From NCBI RefSeq assembly GCF_900113125.1, contig NZ_FOOG01000007.1:62001-126000 (forward strand): 64,000 bases of DNA, in the 5' to 3' direction. This DNA is from Halobacillus alkaliphilus. GTDB taxonomy: Bacteria > Bacillota > Bacilli > Bacillales > Halobacillaceae. A model generated the notes under the pieces. It saw only the letters and a list, made by a program, of their open reading frames with translations. It was not told the origin of the DNA and made no database searches. Within the stretch, counting starts at the first letter, position 1. Every line of letters starts with the position of its first letter. Below, one piece after another: positions 8,381-15,624 of this stretch. A program made the translations under genes and the position numbers.

Positions 8381-9621
8381 CACAAACCAACCTGGCTTAC
8401 AGCGTAGGTCGCATGTTCAGTGCTGAATCCCTCGTACGTTAATTGTTCAATTAAACCTTGTCTTGAAAAAGAAGTGTAATCAAGATAATTTTGAGCCATT
8501 TTAACCGCCTGCTCTTGCCAATCAACTGTGATGTTTTCTACTCCATAGGTGGCATCTTTCGTACTAAAACCTTCATACTCTAATTGATCGACCAATCCTG
8601 TTTTAGAGAATGCTGTGTAATCAAGATAGTTTTGAGCCATCTTAACCGCCTGCTCTTGCCAATCAACCGTGATGTTTTCTACGGCATAGGTGCCATCTTC
8701 TGTGGTAAAACCCTCATACTTTAATTGATCGATCAATCCCGATTTAGAGAACGCCGTGTAATCAAGATAGTCTTGAGCCACTTTAACCGCCTGTTCCTGA
8801 GAAACAGTTCCACTGGCTTCTTCAGCTTTTTTAGCTTCTTGTTCTTCTCTGGCTTTACGCTCTTCCTCTTCTTTTGCTATTCGTTCCTCTTCTTCTTTTT
8901 TCGCTTGTTCCTCAGCCTCTTTTGCTTCTTGCTCTTCTCTGGCTTTACGCTCTTCCTCTTCTTTTGCTATTCGTTCCTCTTCTTCTTTTTTCGCTTGTTC
9001 CTCAGCCTCTTTTGCCTCTTGTTCTTCTCTGGCTTTGCGCTCTTCCTCTTCTTTTGCTATTCGTTCCTCTTCTTCTTTCTTCGCTTGTTCCTCAGCTTCT
9101 TTTGCTTCTTGTTCTTCTCTGGCTTTACGCTCTTCCTCTTCTTTTACCGCCTGTTCTTCAGCCTCTTGCTCTTTCTTTGCTTGTTCCTCTGCTTTCTTTA
9201 CTTCCTCTTCCTGTTCAGCCTTCTCTTCAGCTTCTGCGGAAGCTTCAGTTGTAACCTCTTGATCAATAGGTGTTTCTTCACCTATCGATCCTCCAATCAG
9301 TGCTATGACTAGAAGTACGAACAGGCAACTACCTGATTTAGCAAAGTTTCTGAGCCTGTAACCTTTACCTTTTACTAAAGCTAAGATTGCAAAGACTACC
9401 GCACTTACAAAAGCTGTTAACATCAAGATTCCTAAAAAGGTTTGGAAAGCTTCATCCTCAGATCCTATAATCATTGCCAAGGCTAGAAATAAGAACAGGC
9501 AAGCACCTGATTTAGCAAAATTCCCGCGTCTGTTATCTTTACCTTTCACGAAAGCTAAAACAACAAAGACTACCATACCTGCTAAAGCCATTGACATTAG
9601 AATCATTAAGAATGTTTCCAC
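8380..9621 (-). CDS. Membrane-anchored coiled-coil protein with three Ltp repeats
   Basis: A 413-residue mosaic. Residues 1-115 hold four membrane segments made of two tandem copies of one unit; each has a basic loop (KGKDNRRGNFAKSG, KGKGYRLRNFAKSG) that should face the cytoplasm, which puts the C-terminus outside. Residues 115-270 form a highly charged coiled coil with a 30-residue unit repeated three times. Residues 276-413 are three 47-residue repeats (EQAVKxAQxYLDYTxFSxxGLxxQLxYEGF) of the Ltp/host-surface lipoprotein family, whose phage TP-J34 member blocks phage DNA entry. GTG 9621 follows AAGGGGAG. A surface phage-exclusion role is an inference; a cell-envelope role is possible. Confidence 0.8.
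   Translation of the reverse strand: METFLMILMSMALAGMVVFVVLAFVKGKDNRRGNFAKSGACLFLFLALAMIIGSEDEAFQTFLGILMLTAFVSAVVFAILALVKGKGYRLRNFAKSGSCLFVLLVIALIGGSIGEETPIDQEVTTEASAEAEEKAEQEEEVKKAEEQAKKEQEAEEQAVKEEEERKAREEQEAKEAEEQAKKEEEERIAKEEEERKAREEQEAKEAEEQAKKEEEERIAKEEEERKAREEQEAKEAEEQAKKEEEERIAKEEEERKAREEQEAKKAEEASGTVSQEQAVKVAQDYLDYTAFSKSGLIDQLKYEGFTTEDGTYAVENITVDWQEQAVKMAQNYLDYTAFSKTGLVDQLEYEGFSTKDATYGVENITVDWQEQAVKMAQNYLDYTSFSRQGLIEQLTYEGFSTEHATYAVSQVGL
8835..9150 (-). repeat. 90-bp tandem coding repeats
   Basis: Three near-identical 90-bp units, plus a partial one, encode the 30-residue coiled-coil block AREEQEAKEAEEQAKK... . Near-identity at the DNA level points to recent expansion, and copy number probably varies between strains. 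Confidence 0.8.
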
Positions 9622-10043
9622 TGATCAATCTCCCCTTATTTAGTTTTAAATACCTAGTTCTATAATATCATACCAAAGGCCATACTTTTCCAAGCAAAAG
9701 TGTAACCAGAGGACGAATTCATTGGAAAAATACGGTTATACAAGGAAGAATCTTTAGTAACGTTCAAAACTCTGAACATTGCGAACTTCTAAATACTGCT
9801 CACATAAGATGTGTATTAGAATTTACGCGTCTATTACTGAAAACATGTAAGAAAAAGCCACCCAAAAATGTAGCGAACTTGTGAGAGGCTTTTAGAAAAT
9901 AGCTGAATTTTAAATTTTATGTATGAGAAAATGCCAATTCCTGCTATACAGACGATTGGTCTCATAGGTGCAAGACTGAATAAATAAGACTGACAGTCAT
10001 ATTTATTCAGTCCGCTAGTCATTCCAATATACTTATTTTTCAT
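9622..10043. other. Intergenic region without a supported gene
   Basis: This holds the upstream region of the Ltp-repeat gene and, at about 9853-9893, an AAAAGCC/GGCTTTT hairpin that could end transcription of the gene at 10044-10397. A 69-codon frame at 9834-10043 has no ribosome site and runs through that hairpin. Confidence 0.4.
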
Positions 10044-10397
10044 TTATTGAGCTACTACTACACCCATACCATATGAATCTAAATCACTTGAATGAACCGA
10101 CCTTATCCGAAAGGTGATTCTTCGGCCGTATCCTACGTAAGCTCCCTGGTGAACATTGGAAGAATTTCCGGCAGAACCCCAGTGTTCTCCTCCATATACT
10201 GCCTTCCATGTTTCGACTCCATCAACCTGAAACACCTCTGCAACAACAGCATTGTCCGCATCAAAATCATTAAGTGAATCAATCATTGTTACGGATGCCC
10301 AAGCAAGAAAGCTTCTGTTCCGTCCGAGATCAATAGTTACTGTGTTGCTTCCGCCATGATTTTTCAATCCCCACATACTAATTTCATATGCGTCCAT
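10044..10397 (-). CDS. Free-standing copy of the matrixin C-terminal domain
   Basis: The 117-residue product aligns along nearly its whole length with residues 273-390 of the metalloprotease encoded just upstream. Shared blocks include DNAVVAEVFQVDG, ETWKAV, GNSSNVHQGAYVG and ITFRIRS. It is probably a compact beta-sandwich. I do not recognise the domain. AGGAGG lies six bases before ATG 10397; an in-frame TTG at 10403 abuts the ribosome site and is unlikely. It could bind the same ligand as the protease, or act as an inhibitor or competitor. Confidence 0.75.
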   Translation of the reverse strand: MDAYEISMWGLKNHGGSNTVTIDLGRNRSFLAWASVTMIDSLNDFDADNAVVAEVFQVDGVETWKAVYGGEHWGSAGNSSNVHQGAYVGYGRRITFRIRSVHSSDLDSYGMGVVVAQ

Positions 10398-10414
10398 ATT
10401 CAACCTCCTGACTT

Positions 10415-10693
10415 TTATTCCTTCTTTCCAATAGGTGCATCTTTATCGATGAATGTCTTAATAAGCGTATTTTTCGTAACATCTACACTCATTTTCACTT
10501 GTCTTCCTGAAGGAGGTTGTTCAAGTTCAGCTGAAATAAAGCCGACAGATTTTTGATCAATATGAGGAGGTATCATACGTTGAATTTCTTCTTCTGTACA
10601 CGTGTAGCTTCTTCCATTAATATCTACATTACGATGCATGTGTACGATTTCTCCATTGCTTTTATCATAGATCATATAAACTAACATCGGCAT
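10415..10693 (-). CDS. Hypothetical 92-aa protein in the matrixin cluster
   Basis: Not recognised. A small soluble protein beginning MPMLVYMIYDKSNGEIVHMHR, with a segment that resembles a signal-independent alpha/beta fold (SYTCTEEEIQRMIPP). It lies 22 bases downstream of the metalloprotease gene and 18 bases upstream of the free-standing domain gene, so all three form one minus-strand operon. The ribosome site AGAAAGGAA serves either the first ATG (10693) or the third codon. Confidence 0.65.
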   Translation of the reverse strand: MPMLVYMIYDKSNGEIVHMHRNVDINGRSYTCTEEEIQRMIPPHIDQKSVGFISAELEQPPSGRQVKMSVDVTKNTLIKTFIDKDAPIGKKE

Positions 10694-10714
10694 TTTCCTT
10701 TCTAGGTTTGTCTA

Positions 10715-11887
10715 TCACTCATCAAGTACCATAACTGACCCCACACCGTAAGCTTCCATATCATTAGGGTGCATGGAACGAATCCTAAAAGTAATAGTTT
10801 GTCCAAAACCAACATACGCTCCTTGGTGTACATTAGAGGAATTACCGGCAGCACCCCAGTGATCACCGCCAGATACAGCTTTCCATGTTTCTATTCCATC
10901 AACTTGAAACACCTCTGCAACGACAGCGTTATCTCTATCTAAATCTGATAGGGAATCCATCATGGTGATGATCCCCCATGCGACAAATCGCCTTGGGCGT
11001 CCTAAGTCAATCGAAATTGTTCCGTACCCTCCTGTGCTCTTTAATGCCCACATACTTGCTTCTGCGAACCTTGAACCGGCGGGCCTGACTGGTGAACCAT
11101 AAAGCGCCTGTATCCCTTCAATATCATCTGAATGCAAAGTTCTCCTTTCCCCTTCATAAGAAGGCCACATAATCGCGTTACCTATGGTGGAGTGAGCCAG
11201 ACCAAGGGCGTGGCCGACTTCATGAATAGCTACAGTAAGAAGATCACGTCGCCTCCACCACCAAAATCCACCGTCCTCTGTATCCCATTTTTCATCGTTA
11301 TCAAAGTGAACATCACCAGCTGTAGGACGTGAATTTACAGGGGGTGGATAGAAAGCGTGAGCAAGTACATTTCCAAAGCCATCAAATGGATCGTCATCTC
11401 CATGACTTCCTGTCGCCCATAAAAATCGAATATCAGCTTCCGCTTCCGTCGTCACTTGTGTAAATGTTAAAGGCGTAACTTCAGCCCAACGATCCATGGC
11501 TTGCCGCATAATGTCCCATTCTCTAGTCCCAGAAATATCCCCCGTTCCATTCTGAAAAAAATACCTGATGTTGGTATTTTCCCATTTACCACCACTTAGG
11601 CTATAATCGTTTACTTTCTCACGAACATCTTCCCCAGGTAACAAATCAGGCAGTCCACACCTCGGCTTTTGCATCTGAGTAATAGTGGGTTCATCTAATT
11701 TTCCCGTGATAGACAATCCAAAATACAACTGATAATCCTTCACAGATTCATCGACATGTTTGCAGAATGCTTCTTCAAGACAAGGACAAGAATGATAGTA
11801 ACCGAACTTTTTCAGGTATTTCTTAAGGTAAATAACTTTACGATCCTGGTCTCCCATGCTTAAGAATTGCGAATTTATTTTATCCAT
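10715..11887 (-). CDS. Matrixin-like zinc metalloprotease with cysteine switch
   Basis: A 390-residue protein with the full layout of a matrix metalloprotease zymogen. A peptidoglycan-binding-like prodomain (about 10-73) is followed by the cysteine switch KPRCGLPD (74-81). The structural zinc/calcium loop is HGDDDPFDGFGNVLAH (162-177) with GDVHFDND (191-198). The catalytic site is HEVGHALGLAH (222-232) with Met-turn IMWPS (239-243). Residues 273-390 are a C-terminal domain repeated in the gene at 10044-10397. The Cys in the switch should hold the enzyme latent by binding zinc. No signal peptide is visible, which is odd for an extracellular protease class. ATG 11887 follows AAGGAGGT at rather long spacing. 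Confidence 0.88.
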   Translation of the reverse strand: MDKINSQFLSMGDQDRKVIYLKKYLKKFGYYHSCPCLEEAFCKHVDESVKDYQLYFGLSITGKLDEPTITQMQKPRCGLPDLLPGEDVREKVNDYSLSGGKWENTNIRYFFQNGTGDISGTREWDIMRQAMDRWAEVTPLTFTQVTTEAEADIRFLWATGSHGDDDPFDGFGNVLAHAFYPPPVNSRPTAGDVHFDNDEKWDTEDGGFWWWRRRDLLTVAIHEVGHALGLAHSTIGNAIMWPSYEGERRTLHSDDIEGIQALYGSPVRPAGSRFAEASMWALKSTGGYGTISIDLGRPRRFVAWGIITMMDSLSDLDRDNAVVAEVFQVDGIETWKAVSGGDHWGAAGNSSNVHQGAYVGFGQTITFRIRSMHPNDMEAYGVGSVMVLDE

Positions 11888-11969
11888 GGAACGTCACCCT
11901 ACCTCCTTATGAACCTTGTCTAAAGCAATGAACATTAAGAAAAGGTTTAGCTTGATAAAGATAAAAAAA

Positions 11970-12056
11970 GAACAGTCTACTGGTAAACGGTTGCTTAACT
12001 TCCATTCTTGTACACGTTAAGAATGAGATTAACCTTCCTTTACTCGACTGTTCTGT
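11970..12056 (-). other. Structured element ending in a T run, upstream of the matrixin gene
   Basis: Minus-strand AGAACAGTC pairs with GACTGTTCT across about 70 bases and is followed by seven Ts. Inside is a second hairpin, CATTCTT/AAGAATG (12003-12025). It lies about 80 bases before the matrixin start and could be an attenuator, a terminator of a lost gene, or an end of a mobile element. Confidence 0.4.
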
Positions 12057-12274
12057 CATCCATAATTTTATAAAAACCTGAAATCCAAGATTTACGAAAC
12101 GTTGACTTTATGACCGCCTACTGACCTCCTTATCTCAAAAGAATTAACGACTTAATAGCAAAATAATTCGATAAATCTTTCCATATTCCTTCAATAACTA
12201 CTTTATTTCTTTTTTTTCACTCTTACTTATTAATCTTATATTGTTACGTTATGTATATTAGTCAAATATCAATA

Positions 12275-12290
12275 GAGGTCGTTGGTTCGA
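12275..12290 (+). repeat. Short tRNA-Val T-arm fragment, inverted orientation
   Basis: The 16 bases GAGGTCGTTGGTTCGA match the variable loop and T arm of the tRNA-Val at 17292-17364, but on the opposite strand. The flanks do not continue the match. Confidence 0.4.
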
Positions 12291-12585
12291 ACAAGTCAAC
12301 GTATCAGCACACTTTTTTCCGTTTGAATTTTTCTAAGTGTATCGTATATTGCCGTCACTTTACGCGTTACGGATACCTTTGCCGATTTGATCGAAATGAA
12401 CGTTTGAAATAATTCATCTAAACACAAAAAAACAAGCTCACTCCGTATAATTGCGGAAAAAACTTGCTTGCTGAATGAAAACTAAGAGCGCAACCCATCT
12501 AGTAGTCTTCGGAAGTTCGCGAAAAAAGTTATCAAAACAGAAAAGGACGCTACCACCCGCTCTGGATACGGATCATAACGCCTTC

Positions 12586-12645
12586 GCACTTTGTATGGAT
12601 GATTCAGATTGGGCTCGAACCAACGACCTCCAAGCTGTCAAAGTG
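12586..12645 (-). pseudogene. Copy of the tRNA-Val(GAC) 3' half (copy B)
   Basis: About 56 of 60 bases match 17278-17337, running from the anticodon loop through the T arm and acceptor end to 14 bases past the tRNA. The 5' half is absent. A direct repeat of a tRNA 3' half in the same orientation is the usual footprint of site-specific integration at a tRNA gene. Differences lie at the acceptor (one base) and the anticodon stem (three bases). Confidence 0.7.
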
Positions 12646-12806
12646 AATGTCTTTGTATAAACGTTTCAGAGAATCTTGTAATGAATACTATTATATCTGC
12701 TTTTATAAAAGCTCTATAGAAATGAATGGGACCATTTTATATGAAATTTGATGGGTTTGGACCACAAATGGTCCGCTTCTGTCCACTAAATATAACAGTT
12801 TACAAT

Positions 12807-12828
12807 CAACAACTTAGAAGGCTGTTGG
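12807..12828 (-). pseudogene. tRNA-Arg-like anticodon arm fragment
   Basis: Twenty-two bases identical to 8297-8318. The minus strand folds into an anticodon arm with loop CTTCTAA (anticodon TCT). The rest of a tRNA is not present. Confidence 0.4.
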
Positions 12829-13183
12829 GACGGGTATGATTGCACAAGATGAGGCATAACAAAACACTATTAAATCAACGTTCTTTATGATTAAAACAAA
12901 ATCAAACAAATAAAAATGGCTCAGTAATAATGAAATTCTGCCCCATTTTCTGCCCTCAAGGGGCTATAACCTTAAATTCCAAGTTTCTTCATTATAATGT
13001 AGCCTCTACAAAATAAAATAAGTTAATATGAAGCAAAGACGAAGCAAAACCATATTTCACTTAGCCCGAAGATGGAGTCGATATAATATGGTAATATTTC
13101 ATATAAACCACACAAGTTTAAAGTTTTGAGATTATTTGTTTCGTATTGAGGTCTGCTGGCAGCGGAACACTTGCAAATACGTC

Positions 13184-13642
13184 TTAATTTCCACTTGACG
13201 AATCTCTATGAAAACCACCTTTTGCTTCATAAAGGTATTTATCGGGTACTGCTTCTTCAATCAATGGGAACAATTCTCTTTCTTCCGTCCGTACGTGCTC
13301 ATCCAGTAATTTGCCTAATTCATTAACTTTATCATAGGACGTATTTGGGCTTTCTCGCAGATGACGAATCAGACTTCTAATTTGCGCATGTTGATATAGT
13401 ATCTGTTTAACCAAGCTTTCATTAGGTTGTTCAGCATATTCGAGATAAACCGGCAATAGAATATCCTCCTCATCCCTAAAGTGGGCCTGGCCATCTTCTT
13501 TCCAAAACACAATCATTTCCCTTATTAATTGCTTATAGTTCTTTTCGCTTTTTTCTGTCCCTGCTTTTTTCATTTCAAGGGCCATCACTAAAGCGTGATG
13601 GTGGTGGTGGGAAAGAGGGATTAAAGCTTCGTGTCTTTTCAT
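13184..13642 (-). CDS. Hemerythrin-like HHE domain protein
   Basis: A 152-residue four-helix protein with the metal ligands of the HHE family: a His cluster (SHHHHHALVM, residues 12-21), HFRDEED near residue 69, QHAQI near 106 and HVRTEERELFP near 130. These bind a di-iron centre used for O2, NO or redox sensing or protection. Frame upstream of ATG 13642 is open, but GGAGG lies six bases before this codon, which fixes the start. It is the first gene inside the putative tRNA-Val island and has no partner gene nearby. Confidence 0.85.
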   Translation of the reverse strand: MKRHEALIPLSHHHHHALVMALEMKKAGTEKSEKNYKQLIREMIVFWKEDGQAHFRDEEDILLPVYLEYAEQPNESLVKQILYQHAQIRSLIRHLRESPNTSYDKVNELGKLLDEHVRTEERELFPLIEEAVPDKYLYEAKGGFHRDSSSGN

Positions 13643-14242
13643 GTCCATCCTCCATTCGATAATCATTCTCAAGACCATTAGGCAAGTGGGAGAAAGCCAG
13701 TAAAAAATGCCTGTTTAGATGACAAAAGTCAATATGGTGTTAATCACTTTAATCGGTATACACACCACAACAAGATTCATGCCCATATAATCAAAAGAAA
13801 ATAAAGTTTGTATTTTCATTATATATGTAATAAATAAAATTGACAGATGGATTTCTATAAGATAATCAAAGCCTAATGCAAATGATACAAAGAAAGCCTC
13901 TTGCAAAATTTATAAGCTTTGCGAGAGGCTTTTCCCTATTACTTAATTAGAGTATAAGTAACCCAGTCAATATTCTGTTGTCACTTCAAAACATCGTCCA
14001 TTACAGAATTTGAGGACAACTTACAATCATACCGCCCATGGATTCACCATTTCTGCCCCAAGCGGGGTTCTCGTAATTATGACGAGTTTATTCATTGTTC
14101 GTGTCGCATGAATTAAATTATGTAAATTTTTTAATTATAGGTAAATTTTTCTGGTACCTTAGTACGGTTTTATTTCAGACTCTTGAAATTACTTTATATT
14201 TGGCCGATATGTAACAATAGCCTTATGAAAAGGAGTCGTTAC
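13643..14242. other. Intergenic region with a terminator
   Basis: AT-rich region between divergent genes. Apart from the hairpin at 13893-13933 I see no gene; the 63-codon minus-strand frame at 13715-13906 enters that hairpin and lacks a ribosome site. AT-rich promoter sequence for the GT2 gene lies around 14100-14170. Confidence 0.4.
13893..13933. terminator. Hairpin, orphan terminator
   Basis: AAGCCTCTTGCAAA pairs with TTTGCGAGAGGCTT (one mismatch), followed by TTCCC on the plus strand and T-rich on the minus strand. No gene clearly ends here. Confidence 0.5.
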
Positions 14243-15613
14243 ATGGAATTATTTCTAACCATCTTTTTTTGCCTGTGTCTATTTTTCCCTTTACTTCATA
14301 TACTCCATTGTTTGCCATTTTTTAATGAAGATGATGAAAATGTATCAAATTATTTAGATGAGAAAAAAGGAATTAGCATTTTAATTCCTTCTTATAATGA
14401 AGACGGGATTATTGAAACCTCAATAAATAGCATGATAGCCCTAGCATATCCAAATTACGAAGTTATTTATGTTAATGACGGGTCTTCAGATGAAACCTTT
14501 AAACTTTTACAACATCATTTAGATCTACAACAATCCCTGAAACCATCATTAGAGAAATTATCACACAAGGAAGTAGTAGGCGTTTTCCGATCCAAGCTTT
14601 ACCCCAATATATATGTTGTCAATAAAGTAAATGGAGGAAAAGCAGATGCTTTGAATGTTGGGATTGAGTATGCCGAAAAAGAACTAGTAGTCACCTTAGA
14701 CGCAGACACAGTATTAACACCTCCAGCTTTGGAAGTAGTGAATGAAAAGTTTTTAGATCCAAATGTTATCGCAGCAGGTGGAATGGTTCATGCGCTTCAG
14801 ACTAAGTCAACAAACCCTTTAAGAAATCTTTCGTTAACAGGTACTAACATACTTGTACGAGTTCAAATGCTAGATTTCCTAAAGGCCTTCTATGTAACAA
14901 AATTATCCTTAGCTCGCTTTCGGGCTCTCGCCATAATATCTGGTGCATTTGGTATTTTTAAAAAAGATGCTTTGATTAACGTTGGGGGTTACCGATCCTC
15001 TATCGGAGAGGATATTGATATTACTTTAAAAATCCACCGTTATATAGCTAAGGAGAAAAGTAAAAAAGTGTTACTGATAACAAATGCGATCAGTTATACC
15101 GAGTTACCTGAAACTTGGAAAGATCTTTTTAAACAACGAATACGCTGGCAAAAGTCTTACATGGACTGCCTTGTGCATTTTCGTTCCTTCCTTGGTAAAA
15201 CTGTACTTTCAAGAGCAGTTTCCTTTTTTTACATAGTTGAATCCTTTTTTGTGGGTATACTTGCTGCCTATATATCAGCAGGTTTTTTTATTGTTAACGC
15301 ATTTCTAAATATAGCGTTTGTATTTTTGGGTTTTGTGGTCGTTTATTTAGCATATATTTTCTTGTTTAATTTTATTTATAATTTACTTGCCATAAAACAA
15401 GTAAAAAGCTACGGGTTCATATTTAGTAAGGGAGATACCATCCGACTTTTGAATACTGTAATTTTCGATGTATTTATCCATCGTTTTGTGACCATGTATA
15501 TTGTGATGTATGGCAGCATTGCTTATTTCTTTAATAGGGATTGGAAGAAAGTTTCCCGTACAGGCAGAAATTACGAAATTGATTCAGTATCACAAGAAAA
15601 AATGGTTAAGTGA
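14243..15613 (+). CDS. Membrane GT2 family polysaccharide synthase
   Basis: The 456-residue protein resembles poly-N-acetylglucosamine and cellulose-type synthases. It has an N-terminal membrane segment, a cytoplasmic catalytic domain with NDGSSDET, TLDADT (the DxD metal/nucleotide site), GEDIDIT and QRIRW, then three or four C-terminal membrane segments. QxxRW marks processive enzymes that both polymerise and export the chain. ATG 14243 is preceded by AAAAGGAG; an upstream in-frame TTG (14183) has no such site. The LCP gene follows 11 bases after the stop, so the two probably make and anchor one surface polymer. Confidence 0.85.
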   Translation: MELFLTIFFCLCLFFPLLHILHCLPFFNEDDENVSNYLDEKKGISILIPSYNEDGIIETSINSMIALAYPNYEVIYVNDGSSDETFKLLQHHLDLQQSLKPSLEKLSHKEVVGVFRSKLYPNIYVVNKVNGGKADALNVGIEYAEKELVVTLDADTVLTPPALEVVNEKFLDPNVIAAGGMVHALQTKSTNPLRNLSLTGTNILVRVQMLDFLKAFYVTKLSLARFRALAIISGAFGIFKKDALINVGGYRSSIGEDIDITLKIHRYIAKEKSKKVLLITNAISYTELPETWKDLFKQRIRWQKSYMDCLVHFRSFLGKTVLSRAVSFFYIVESFFVGILAAYISAGFFIVNAFLNIAFVFLGFVVVYLAYIFLFNFIYNLLAIKQVKSYGFIFSKGDTIRLLNTVIFDVFIHRFVTMYIVMYGSIAYFFNRDWKKVSRTGRNYEIDSVSQEKMVK

Positions 15614-15624
15614 GGTTGCATAGT

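Larger units (their letters stand above)
11888..13183. other. Gene-free 1.3 kb with tRNA fragments and a structured element
   Basis: No supported gene. The region holds an 87-base structured element (11970-12056), an inverted tRNA-Val fragment at 12275-12290, a tRNA-Val 3'-half copy (12586-12645), a tRNA-Arg-like anticodon arm (12807-12828) and CAAGC/GCTTG hairpins near 12430. A 61-codon frame at 12475-12660 runs through the tRNA fragment and is not a gene. The mix suggests decayed insertion sites. Confidence 0.5.

Noticed and set aside
8725-9312. Long plus-strand frames opposite the coiled-coil gene
   Set aside because: They arise from the 90-bp repeats of the minus-strand gene (Phe/Leu/Ser-rich low-complexity translations) and have no ribosome sites.
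12475-12660. 61-codon frame
   Set aside because: It runs through the tRNA-Val 3'-half copy, has no ribosome site and shows no protein-like composition.
13715-13906. 63-codon hydrophobic minus-strand frame
   Set aside because: It begins inside a terminator hairpin and lacks a ribosome site; AT-rich intergenic DNA often gives such frames.
12940-14070. Repeated TTCTGCCCC...GGGG motifs (about 12955 and 14050) as attachment sites
   Set aside because: They share only short C/G runs, and no integrase or matching flank supports the idea.
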